This document shows positions 23,151 through 36,123 of a DNA stretch of 64,000 bases, piece by piece. Under the pieces are notes generated by a model. It was not told the DNA's origin. It was given only the letters and a program-made list of their open reading frames with translations, and made no database searches. The position numbers were made by a program, and so were the translations under genes. How positions within the stretch are numbered: position 1 is the first letter of the stretch; every line of letters begins with the position of its first letter. Source of the stretch: Spongilla lacustris (taxonomy: Eukaryota > Porifera > Demospongiae > Spongillida > Spongillidae); the NCBI GenBank assembly GCA_949361645.1, contig OX442426.1, positions 3,654,673 through 3,718,672 of the forward strand. Reading direction: 5' to 3'.

Positions 23151-23805
23151 TATTAGCTCTATTCACCTATGGGAATCGCTATCTGATCTGAGTGAAATGT
23201 TCTTTCACGACCAATATGTTTATATGTGTTTTTCTCACAGCAAGAAGCCTTTTGGTTGATAGTTTGCCATTTTGTATTGTTATAGGTTGTGCAGTAAAAC
23301 AATTGAATGCAAAAAGATATTTTTTAAATCCACTCAGAGAAAGTTAGTGGTATATAGGATTTCAAGGCAATGATGGTGCAAAAAGTAAGGGAACAAGGGA
23401 TTGGAGATACATTGAACAAGCAATGTAAATGAATGTGCTAAATTGTGTATATTTGTGCCACAGTCCTGTACCCAAATCCATATTTTCACAGCAGCACCAA
23501 TACGTGACAAGTGATGTAATCCATCTACTACTAATATTGGTCTGGATCAAGACTCAGGTTCCCAGTGGAACAGGTGATGTTTCTCAGCTATACATGAGAG
23601 TACAGTGTACATATGGCTGATGCCAAATCAATCTATAACTTATATAAAACAACACTTCAAAAATACCTCCAGTTCGTTATATGCAAAATGTTGAATTTTA
23701 TAAATAGTATCAACCTTCTGGCACTTGATTTAAGAACATTATCATGTATGTCCGCACCAGCAACAGTTTATCATCCATACTTTGATAAATAACACTTCCT
23801 TTGCA
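23151..23805. other. Intergenic 3' flank of the coiled-coil gene
   Basis: No ORF with splice-consistent borders was found. It probably includes the 3' UTR of the minus-strand gene that ends at 23806. Confidence 0.4.
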
Positions 23806-25858
23806 TCAGTTCCCACGTGCTCTTTGTCTCAAAGCAACCACCAACCTCTGACACCTGTAGGAACGTTGTATAGTAACCACCATATGACATACTTTAGAAC
23901 ACTGAAACTCTCACCTTTCAGCCCTCTCATATTCCTCTTGATGTTGAATGGCAAGTTCATTTCTTTCATGCAATATTTTGTTTCTTTCCTCCACAACAAG
24001 GTTTCTCTCAGCCACTACACGCTCAAGGTTTTCTTTGAGTTTTGCTATTTCCGATTTACAGCTTTGCAGGTCTCTTTCATGCTTCGTTTTTAAATCTTCT
24101 TCTTTTGATAGTGAACGTTGCAAACTGTAGCAAGAAGTGTTCAGTGTGAACATTCTTATTCATGACAATACACAGACCTGTGCATAAGTTTTAGTGTATC
24201 CAACGTGTCCTCTAACTTCTCATTCCTTTGCCGCAGATCATCCCTTTCTTTGTTCAATGCTTGCAATTGAGTCTGCAGCGAAAAGCAGGCTAGACGTCTC
24301 TAGTCCATAGAGCGTTACTTACCTGAAGTGCTTTCACTCTTGTTTTATCAACAAGTTTAAATTCAGTTTGCATAATTGTCATTTCATGATTCAGCCGAGA
24401 CACCTCATTTTCTAATTTACATTCCTAGAAATGTGGCAACATATAGATACAGCTTTCTTTCCTAGAAGAAAATGAATACCATAGCTAGAGCTGAATCCCT
24501 CTCTTCTTGGATACTTTGAATCTTGCCTAGAATATTCAGAGTATTTAGTTTTTGAAATTCTTTCACTTCTTCAATCAGTAATGAGCCTTGCTTTGTTAGC
24601 TCTAATGTTCCAGTGCTGTTCATTAATCTGTCTAAAGCCGCTTGAACACCCTTGATAGAAACACACACCTATAAATACCAAAAACCAAATGCTTTTGAAT
24701 GTACCAACCTCATTGCAACAAATTTCAGTTCTGAAATTAAAAGGCAGTAACTATAGTTGAGTGGAATTTAATGCTATCACTCATACCTTTCTTTGATGTA
24801 TTGATGGGGCATGCTTTCTCCTGTACGATCATTTGTCAATGCAACTACGATTGATGGTTTCATCATGCAAAACAGAATAAGGCACTGCTTTCAACAAGAA
24901 TAAAGCACAACTTGGCTAGGTACCTGCGCCATCATTATTGTCACCAGGTTTGGGGTGAGGATTTGATTTCGGTTCATCCTCAGAATGAACCATGATCCTA
25001 GGGAACTACTTCAGAAGTAATAACATAACTCTATAATACAGTAGGTATTACCTTTGAGCTTGAAGTTTGAGTGTCCCTGCATATCAATAATGGTTACAAT
25101 CATACAGCAGCCATTGTAGCAAAATAATATAGTGTGCACTCATTAGATATCATTAATACTTGTTGTAGTGATTTAACATTTAACTACTGCACCCACAGCC
25201 ATGTGGAATTTTTATGGCTCACGTATTTATAACATCAAATACAAATACTTATTGTCATTGCAACACTAGTAATTAAGTTTAGTCCTGAAGCCTTAAAAGG
25301 TTTTTAATGAAATCAAAATGTCTAACCACCTGCACCTTAGTTAAAGCCATTGAAATCTTTGAAATACTGCTAGATTTTTCCCCACAACAATAGTTGTTAT
25401 GTTGGATGGCTATTATGCCCCTGACCCGTTGATGGTTACCATGGTAACGGGTGGTAATCTGATAACACGTCACCATGATTTATTTATTGCTGTGTACATG
25501 CACTTTGCTTACAGCCCCTCCCTCTTAGAGTGTGACATAATTTATATTTGGCAATAAAGTTGTACCATAGATATCAAAGTAGATGTGTCAGGCATCTATT
25601 GATGCGGTATACTTCAATCCATGTTTCCTCTTTTTTTTTTGTCATGACGATTGACCTCTATAGATCGCTAAGACTTTTAACTTTTACGCGCGTAATTACA
25701 TAATTATAATAGGTATACTCCCACTGCACCATCATACAACTAGATCCAAATATGATATATACTTACTCACTGTTGGACGCTAAACGAATTGCTTGAGCGA
25801 GAGTATTAATTACTGTTTGCTTTTCTACCTCAGTCTGAACCTGCAGCGTCTCGAGCAT
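23806..25858 (-). CDS. Unrecognised coiled-coil protein (295 aa, ten exons)
   Basis: Exons: 25858-25771, 25076-25052, 24997-24924, 24820-24787, 24730-24709, 24668-24480, 24424-24323, 24272-24178, 24124-23915 and 23854-23806. All junctions are GT-AG and in phase, with a TGA at 23808-23806. Exons of 22, 25 and 34 nt make it easy to miss. A short disordered, proline/acid-rich segment (EDEPKSNPHPKPGD, residues about 40-55) follows a helical start. From about residue 90 to the end the protein is almost all charged coiled coil (ERDSALAMECKLENEVSRL, ERNLVVEERNKILHERNEL). No enzyme motif, signal peptide or membrane segment is visible. A cytoskeletal, centrosomal or adaptor role is a guess. The ATG lies 194 bp from the Mind bomb start on the other strand. 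Confidence 0.8.
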
Positions 25859-26052
25859 TCCGCATCTGTACCGGAGAAAAATGTATCATAAACATTTGTT
25901 TTTATAAAATTCTGAGCACATTTCGTCGATTATGCTGCGTTTTGAAGAATCTGTTTTGCAGGGTGAAATTTCGGTCATTCTGTTGCTAAGGAGGCGTAGG
26001 TATTTTAAGGGACTTCCCCTTCATTGCATAATTTGCAATGAGGTAATAAATA
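25859..26052. promoter_or_regulatory. Likely shared promoter of the coiled-coil gene and Mind bomb
   Basis: Only 194 bp separate the two divergent start codons, so promoters and 5' UTRs of both genes must fit here or overlap the first exons and introns. I see no clear TATA box in either direction. A shared promoter is inferred from spacing alone. Confidence 0.45.
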
Positions 26053-29000
26053 ATGGAGGTAGTGCCTGGCCTCCGTGTTGTTCGTGGGCCTGACTGGAAG
26101 TGGGCTGAACAGGACGGTGGTGAAGGATGTGTGGGAACGCTTGTTGAAGTAACTATGTCAGATCAACCAACTGTTGGAAATGTCACCCCGCGTACCGTGG
26201 TAGTACATTGGGACAGTGGAAATAGATGCAATTACCGTTGTGGAATCGACGGCAAATATGATCTAAGGGTATTTGATAGTGCACCTGTAGGTGAGTGCAA
26301 ATGAGGGAGTAGTCATTGGAGTAATCATTTTGGTAGGCCGTTAGTTAATAGCTGCATACACAAACAATTTGTGGTAAAATGGCGCTGCTACTTGTAAGGT
26401 CGAGATTATAATCCGATTAGAATCAGTAATCAAGTATTGACATAGCTGATTTAATCCAGTGAGTTGGAGGACAAGCAAAGTGAACCCATAACAATTGAGG
26501 GGGGGGAGGGGGGGGGAGGATTATTGGGCTCAGTAAATAATGTTAACTTGGTTCTGGATGAATTTCAAGCCACATCCTGATGAAGATGCTAATTGAATAC
26601 ACACAACAGCAACAGCTCTGAGGATTAATGGTGTATCTGGCTCTAATTTTATGTTCATTTACGTTTTGATATGTATATATCATGTAATTGATGTTATTTC
26701 AGGTGTGAAGCATCCTGGTGTTCAATGTGATTCTTGTGGACAAAAGGAGGTTACAGGAATTCGTTGGAAATGTGTGAACTGTCCTGATTATGACCTCTGT
26801 ACACCTTGTTATATGGCTGCAAAGCATAACTTAGAACATGAATTTGATAGAAAGGAAAAAGATAATGGATTAAGGTATGTATCAGATCTTAATTTCAAAT
26901 ATTTAATGTGGGGTCAATTTTCTGTTCATTGCAATACTGCATATATATTTGAAGGTGCCTTTTGTAAGTACTTCATGTTATTTTGATAGCTAGATATAAA
27001 TGATACTTAAAACCCTGCAAGAGGCTTACATTATACATTGCTAAAAAAAAACATGATCAGCTGAACTCTATTTTGGGCTATGTAAACGAGCTTTTTACTG
27101 CAAGCATGTTGGCTCATCGTGTCACTATTTCGGTGGGACCTGACCTGCTCAGCTGATAATTATCTATTTCTGAGTGATCTTTACATCCAGAGTGAATTTG
27201 TACGATTGAATTGTAACTAGCCACTCATTGCAGTGCATTGAGTATTTTACATGCACTTTTAAAGAGCAATCTAATCGAGTTAGATGTATTGCTTCAAACG
27301 TTGCGCCTCATTAAGGATTGCCAAACAAGGATACCCACTTAAACATTGTGCACTTTCACTGTAGTCTTTATCTGGTTGTATTAGAACTGTCTGTAACTGG
27401 ATGTTATTTTTTGCAAGTCTCAATTACAAGTTACTTGAAGGACTCGTATGGATAAGCCGTTGATCATTGAATGAATGTGTCATGTCCATTGGTTACAATA
27501 ATATTTCAATTCATACAACAATGGAAATGTGATATTAATAGCAAATTGGCGAATTTCTATGATGTACGTGTACATATTTATGTCCAAGAGCGACATTATT
27601 TGTCTGTCAATAATACATTTCACTGTTTGATCATGTGTGCATAGTTATACATCTATTTAATATTACTGTATGTGTGTATAGGTTTTTATATGATTTAATC
27701 TATAAGGTGATCCTTTCACATTAATAATTATTTATACTGTGACTTTTGCAACAGTGTGCGTGTGCAGTCTCGATCCAATGCTACGAGAATTGCTGCCAAA
27801 GGTATATTTCCTAATGCTGAAGTTGTGCGAGGCCGGGACTGGCTGTGGGGTGATCAGGATGGTAAGTTACATGGGTATGGTCGCCATGACCATCTCGGAA
27901 CATTGATGTATTGTAGAACTACTATTCCTTGCAACAGCTAAGGTGTGAGCACATGTTTACATGCACTTCTCCAGCTTGATTGTGTGTACACCTAAATCTT
28001 GAACAGTCCCATGCAATCAAAGGCAAAATTTAGTCTGGCTGAATGTGATTCAACCAGTGAAGTCATAAAGTGGATGGCATACGCACATGTACAAAAGTAC
28101 GCATGCATGTACAAACATTCCAAATACATATGCACACATACATGTATACAAACGGATACATGTACACACATATACACTCATCGACACAGACAAAAGTACA
28201 CATATGTATGCAAAACGCACATGCCATGAATATGCACATTGCAAACGTAGAGACACATTCACACACATAATTAATAACTTACATGTACTTTAGCTTGTGG
28301 CCTGCACCACACTGGTGCCTGCATTTTGAAACCTGGCTGGACCTATCCTGGTATTAAAGGCCAGAGCCACATTGGGTTGATGCTCCTGTCATTGACCCTT
28401 TGCTGTAGCAACTAAACGTGTATGCAGGGAAAGCTAAGCCTGTTGCCATGACGTCAAGATACCATACAAGAACCCTTACAACATATTTTGAATTGAATTT
28501 GTAGGCCTATGTACAGTTTAGCAATTGGTTTCCAGTGCGTATGTGCAAATAGTTAAACCAAAAAGTACAATCTCTTAACATGCACACTTTCTTTTGTACA
28601 TTATAGGTGGTCTTGGTAAAGTTGGACGAGTTCTTGAAATAAAAGGATGGGAAAGTGAAACTCACGTATGTCTTTGTACATTGCACAAAACATTTATTAA
28701 GCATCTATTGTCATTGTGAAGTATTTTTAACAGTGCTACACTCATTCCACAACTATGCTATAGACCTTCGATTGTTGCTTGTGTGCAAATATGGTGTTTA
28801 AGATGAGTGTTATCATTAAGCAGTTTATGTTATTTATTCTCATCATTCAGTGTATATATCCTTAGTTATTTTATTACTTTGTCTATCTGTGCATTGTTGT
28901 GTTAAGCTCAAATATGTATAGAAACACATCTTCATAATTTTGTTACTTATTTCTGCACTTAATTGTTTGCATGTTCATTTGTGATGTGTGATAATACATT

Positions 29001-32000
29001 CATGATGCCACTAAATTTGTCTGGGCAGTCAATGGGATCTGACAAAAGTCGTATATTAACATTTGTATTACATGTACATTCCACCCCCACATATATTGTT
29101 AGGCTTGCAGTATATCAGTAGAAGCTATGTACTGCCTGTTGTTTCTATCATCTGCAGAGAAGCATTGCTGAGGTTGAGTGGAAAGAATCTCATAAGAAAA
29201 ATGTTTACAGAATTGGGCACAAAGGAAAAGTAATTTATTTTCATGTGAATACAAGCATGTATAAGCTTGTGGGTCTTTGTGCTAGGTTGATCTGCAGTAC
29301 AAGGAGCCTGGCAGTGGAGGATTCTATTATGTGCTCCACCTTCCAGTATTAGGTGACTTGTCTTTGTATGTGTTAAAATATCACTAGAAGCCATTTTCGA
29401 TCATGACTTGTAATAGGAAAGCAAGCTTTTTGTGGATAATTATTACATGTAGTCAGTAGATGTTAAGGATTTGATGAAAACTGAGCAGTTATTGTTTAAA
29501 ACTTTTCTGGCATTTTAGTTTTGTGTACTTGTTGTCTTTATACGGTTGCTGGTTACTAGTAATGCCTTTTATTTAGGTGCTGCACCACCACCCACCCCAC
29601 CTACTGCACCCTCAACTGCTGCAAAGCATTTTAGTAGCGGCGACACAGTGCGAATACTGCTGGATATTGACGTATTTAAATTGATGCAGGAAGGGCATGG
29701 TGGCTGGAAGGATGAGATGCTGGAGGTACACATCTGCAATGTGGCATGATACTTTGCAGTACTAGGCTTTGAGATAGAATGCAACTACTATCGTACAATA
29801 TGTACATGGATGGGCATAGTGTATGATTTATAAAATTATTAAATGGTATCTTGGTGAGTCAATCAGTGACAGTGCAAATGGAATAATGGCTCCCTAAATT
29901 ATGATATGTCATTTTCAAGTGTTGATTTGCATGATTTCCAGTATATTGAAGTGGAATACTACACGTATATGTGTATATGCACACATTTAAAATGCTTGTC
30001 ATAAACATTTAAGCTTTTGTCTAACATTGTATACTACATGTAGCTTCCTGTGTAAGATTGTATTGATGCATTGGACTTATTGTCTCGTCCCTATAGGCAA
30101 CATCGAGTATTGGTACAGTTGAAAGTGTCTCTGACAATGGTGACTTGCGTGTGAGATTTTCTAACAAGAAGACCTGGAGTATCAATCCAGATTGTGTTAC
30201 AAAGGTGAGAAAACAGTCTATTTTGTATGTGTTAATCCATCGAGTTTTTACATGTATGCATACATGTATGTCATCTAGGTTAATGAGTTTACACTTGGTG
30301 ATGTGGTGAGAGTTATTGATGACATAGCTGCTGTACATAACTACCAAGAAGATCATGGTGGCTGGAATGATGACATGGCACTGGTAAAACATGCATATGC
30401 ACCATGTGTTATGTACATGTATCATCACAACTAAGGGTAGCAATATATGAAGCAGTAGTGGTAGTGTATGGAAAACCCTTTCTCATGATTGATGTGTGTT
30501 AAGACTTTAATAGGCATTACAATTTGATGGTCTGTTTGCATAAGCATGTACATGTATCATTGTATGTAATATGTACAGTACTTTTGTGATTGAGAAGTTT
30601 GTACATGCTGTTGTTAGTTTGTCATACATATCTGTAAGTTTCATTATACAATTTGTGCTTTGTTATATTACATACCATGGATCATTGCACACGTACATGG
30701 TTGCCACACCCCCTTTAAAGTACATGTAAATATGTACCATGCAATCGAGTAATGCATATGAATAGAGAGAGCTTCAAATGTGATATGATCGTGTAGAGAG
30801 GCATTTTATTTGTTTAGTACAAGTTACAGTGACTTACATTGTTATTTCCTAAATCGTTCCTTATACGCATGATGTTGAAATAGAAAAAACAGTGAGATGA
30901 GTTTGATGGTACTGTTAAGTCCTTGTAGGGAAACTGAAGGCAACAACAAATATCATTGCTGTGAAGTGATGAATGCAGATGCAGTTACCTGCATTGTGCA
31001 TTGGTGCAAAATATTTCTAATAATGCTGATTTATTTATTTTTGGCGCAGTCTCTTGGACAAGTTGGTAAAGTGCTCAAAGTTTATTCATCCGGTGATTTA
31101 CGAGTAGCAGTGAACAAACGAACATGGACGTTCAACCCAATGTGTTTGATACCTGCTCCAGATGCGTCTCCTCCAGACATACCAGGTACATGTGAGGTGG
31201 TATACTAGCTGCTAGTGAACTACATGTGCACTGTACATGTAGGGAATTACCTTTTAGTTTCCAGGGTTAGTCCTGGATGCTGGAAACTCTATGTTGTAAA
31301 TGTATTGTACAACTCCATACTGCATCTAGCTATAAAATAGAATGCATTCAGATACACGTCGTAGGAAATTGAAATCGAATACACGCATTTTGCAAACACA
31401 CCGCAGCTGCGGATAGAGTTGTTATCTTGTTGTTAACCATGCTTTTCTGTTTGCATTTTGCAGTAACCATGCACTAAACATAATCACAAACAAGTTACAC
31501 ATGTAACAAAAAAATCTCAATACTACCTTTAATATAATAAGACAGCAATGTCTTGACCTACTATAGTATACATCAGTATACAGTAATTGAATTGTGGTGG
31601 TTGAGTTTAACCTGCATTAACTGGTCATCTGAGTTGGCTGGTCACCTCTGCATAGGCTAAAGTCATGAGTATGTCATTGTGCCTGCTGTACAAACGCTTC
31701 TGCATTAAGCCTGTCTACAAAGGCCTTTTTTACTTTAGGGTTCCACCGGTATCTCTTCAGCATTTTCATGTATTAACATTTGATTTACATGTATTTTGTA
31801 GCATCAGAAGTTGCTGAAAGTGATGATATGGGTCTCCATTTGAAGTTGCTATCACTGTTGGAAAATCCAGCGGTTATTGTTGCTGCAGCTGCAGCAGGGT
31901 CTGTTAGCAGTCTTAGAGAATTTCTATTGAAGCATCCAGGCGATGTAAGTTAACTTGGAAATATGTGTGTAATATATTGGAACCCACTGTTCGGTCAACA

Positions 32001-34614
32001 CTTAGAGTAGTTTGCAATTACTCTACTCAGAGCAGGAGAAAAATTATCTGTTATCTGTTTTTTGTACATTGCAGGTAAATACTATGGCTGCTGGAAAGGC
32101 CGCACTACACTGTGCAGCTGTTGGTGGCAATATTGAGGTTATAAAAACTCTTTTGGAATTTCAGCCTAACTTGGAGATAGAGGTTTATGCTTTTTGATTT
32201 TTAAAACGTTCCCACTTTGAACAGCCCTTCCTTTTTCAGGATGAAGATGGGGACAAGCCACTTCATTTGGCCGCCTACAGGTATGATGCCCTGAAAGTCT
32301 CTTTTTGGATTCAACTTGCGCACTGTAGTAAATATACCTCACTTAATAATATGTTATAGTATACTTTCATGTATACTGACAGTGTGTGGTGCACATGATA
32401 CATGTCATGTCATTCTACAATGTACAGATATGTCTTTAATATCCTATATTTAGTGATGAATCTGATGCAGCCAAACTGTTAATAGAAGCTGGAGCAGATG
32501 TGAATGCACGGAATAACAAGGGAGCCACACCAATCATTATTGCTGCTGTGAAGGGCAACCAGAGTGTTCTTAGGCTATTGGCTAACAATTCTACAATCAA
32601 ACTTAATGAGCAGGTACACAATAAATTGCAACATGTAGACCGTATGCCTTTATTCTGAGAACATGTACATGTAAATGTACTCATTAATTTATTATATTTG
32701 TTTTGGTGCATTGCAGGACTGGGATGGAGACACGCCACTTCACTGTGCTGTGCTTGCTCAGAAGTACGAGTCTGTAGCTATCTTATTAGAAGCAGGTGCT
32801 GATCCAACCTTGCTGAATTATCGACTCTTCACTCCGATTCATGAGGCTGCCAGAATTGGGTTTTTACCGTAAGCTTACATTGCGTGTGTTAATTATTATG
32901 TGTTGAGAGCGTCACACTGACTTTGAGAACAACAATAATACGTACATATACATCACTTGGAAAGATAACCGTAAATGTGTAAATTAAATTTCATTGTTCC
33001 TGATAAGTTTCTTTATATATTTACCACTATCATTGCCAATTACAGACACCCCATTTACCTATTTTTACCTATTTTACTATGAGAATAAGGTTGTTGAACA
33101 AAATTAATATTCATGTAATATCAGCCACAAGTATAATAAAACTGCATAGCCTGATCCTCTGCAATTAACATGCACTAGATATAATACACTTAAATATCAA
33201 GTTCATTCTAATGGGAGAGTTGGGCTGGTTGTCACATTATCTTTTTAACAATGAGTGATAGAAAAGATGTGAAATGTAACGACAGCTACCCAGTACAGCG
33301 CTAAGTAACAATTATAGATTTATACCGAGAATTTTTTTCTTCTCAGTATTAGAGGTTATGTTAACAATGTAGACCTGAGTTGAATGTAATGAGAATATAG
33401 AGCAATACATGGGCTTGCTGTACAGTGTGTTAAAAACCCAAATACCAGTTCCAGTTGAGCAGCAAATACAATTTTAAGTACTGTGGTCTCGAAATGCCAT
33501 GGGGTCAGTTGTCACAGTGAAGTTCTATTCAGAGTTATTGAACTAAGAAATTTCACTTGTTTAAAATGAAGTGTGCAGCAAAAACATAACAAGTGCATTT
33601 GGGATGAATTGAACTGATTGAAATACCATGTTTTTGTAGCCATACTTCATTCATTCATGGTGATAGGCTTAAGCAATGCACAGCAACTGATTTATCACTA
33701 TTGATTGTCAACATACACCTTCTGTTCCATCAGTTTGATTGTCTTTTCAAAGTTTGACCTGAAAGTACACAAAGGCCCATTTTCTTATGACATACTTTAA
33801 CTAAAGTGCCAGGTTGGTTTATCCACAAGTATACCACACTGATTGTTAATTGCATTAGTTAGCTCTTGATTGGTGAGTTGGTTTATTTGAACTGGGCCTT
33901 TCCACTTTCAGCCCAAACCTGAAAATACATTTCTATTCTCCTTGCTAACAAGAAATGGTGGAAAACCAAAAATAATTCACTTTCCCAAACTGTGCTCAGA
34001 ACAATAGACTATAATCGCTTTACATGAATGAATTAGAAACTTCATCTGTATGTACTTTTATGTTCCATATGTACATGTATATATTTTTCATTTCTCCAGT
34101 GCAATGGAACGTTTCATTCAGAAGTTCACTGAGCATGTCAATATAAAGAAAGATGATGGTTTTACTCCACTGCACTTGAGTGCTTTAAACGATCATCTTG
34201 ACGTACTCACTGCACTCCTGGAGTCAGTAAGTTTAAGTATTTATTTAGTCGTGGTACATGCAGATATGCCTTTTTAACTACATGCTGTGTCTTGGGCAGA
34301 TAGTATAGCATTCAAACACGCATGTGTGTGGATTGGCATTTCACAGGAGCATTGTAAAATGGATATGAGAACGAATGATGCGCAGACAGCCCTACATTTG
34401 GCAGTACATCAAGGACATTCAAGAATTGTTGAGCGACTTGTAGGCTTTGGGATTGATATAAATGCTATTGATCGCAATGGTGACACGGCATTACACACTG
34501 CGCTCATCAGAGATGCTGTTGATGCACTCTCTGCTGACACCCCACAGCTAAAAAAGGTGCGTTTTAAATCAGCCTTCATTGATTGCTGAATGTACGTGTA
34601 TTATATATACATGG

Positions 34615-34647
<33 letters not shown>

Positions 34648-36092
34648 ATTATTATTCAGTAACCTAGGACACCACCTGCATGTATAAGCCATTGAGCTTC
34701 TGCAAGTTCCATGTGCCACACCATTTCTTTTTTTGCTGTCAATCATATTGAATCCATTGAACCTCGCCTGTTCTTTTCATCATGTAGTGTTTTGCCCATG
34801 CTCCCAACCGGGTGATAATCCATACTACCATTAATAATAGTGATGTTAAGACATTGTGCACAGCAATTGCCTCTTGAGTATATTGTGATTCAGAATTCAG
34901 CCTAGTGAGTCATACAGTGAGGGATGCTGATCATTGATAAGTCCAGAAGAAAATTCGCAGCCATATCTTAAGGCAGCAGCACCCACTAGCTTTACTTTTT
35001 AAAAATACAATAATTTTATGAGGAGATGTCATTTCCAAACTTGCCAGCAACAGCCAAATATCACTCAATCTATTTTCAGTCATTACCTTCAATTTTACCA
35101 CTACAAATGACCATCTGATTCAGAAAAGAAAAATTCACCTTCACCACTCATGGCCTTAGCTATAGTCCATGTGTGTTGCTGCACTGTCTACTCTCTAATT
35201 GACATCACTCACAGTTTCCAGACCACTGTGGAAGTCCCTGCCTAGTTTTGGAGCCTGTTAGAGTTGGGAAGTCAGATGTAAAAGGCATTCAATAGTTCTC
35301 TTGAAGATGCCACATGCAAGACAGGTGTGTGTGTGTGGGGGGGGGGGATTCATGGAGACCATCAATACCAACAACTTAGAGCCTCCTAAAACTGCTCTTT
35401 GAAGGAAGTTCACCGTTTTTCATGTGCAGTTACTACAAATCACAGCTCCATCTGTCTATTCACATGCACCTGACCTAATCAGCTTCAACCTTGCCGCAGT
35501 TTTTCATTTTAACTCACTTTTGCCATTCCCATGTAACTGCTATCAGCTCGCTCTCCTCTCTTCTCTCTCTCTTAGAAGTCAGTTGTCAGGCATTTGTAGC
35601 TGGCAAATAGGGTTCATCTTTTGTCCAAGTTTGGTCTTAGCCTATTTCTACATGTATGTGTCTGGTCACTGGAAGCACTTGATGTACACCATGCTGACTT
35701 GAAAAATCAGGTTGTGTGCTGCATCTACACATCTGCATCTTTTCAGGAGTGTTGTTATAAAGCCTAAGTTAGGTGCAGGTTCAAGGTCACTCACCCAGTT
35801 GAATTCCTATGAAACCCACCCACTTCCTTTGAAGTGGCTCCAGACAAGTTTATTGACCCTGAACAAGATAACCTGTTTAGGCTATAGGCTTTGGAATTTG
35901 ATTTTTCATATTCAGCCAACGAATATAAGTTCGATATGTATAAAAACCCTAGGGACTGCACACCTCAAGTGCCTTGAAAAAAAATACACTGGACCAATCT
36001 TCCCATCTGTTGTGACCCAACATATCATACCCATAAGCCCTTTTAACTGTATGTTATCCAGGCTTAAGGTTAACTAGTTAGATTTGTTTAGT

Positions 36093-36123
<31 letters not shown>

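Noticed and set aside
28050..28293. Cluster of short Cys/His-rich ORFs on both strands
   Set aside because: They arise from an acacatacatgt-type low-complexity run inside a Mind bomb intron.
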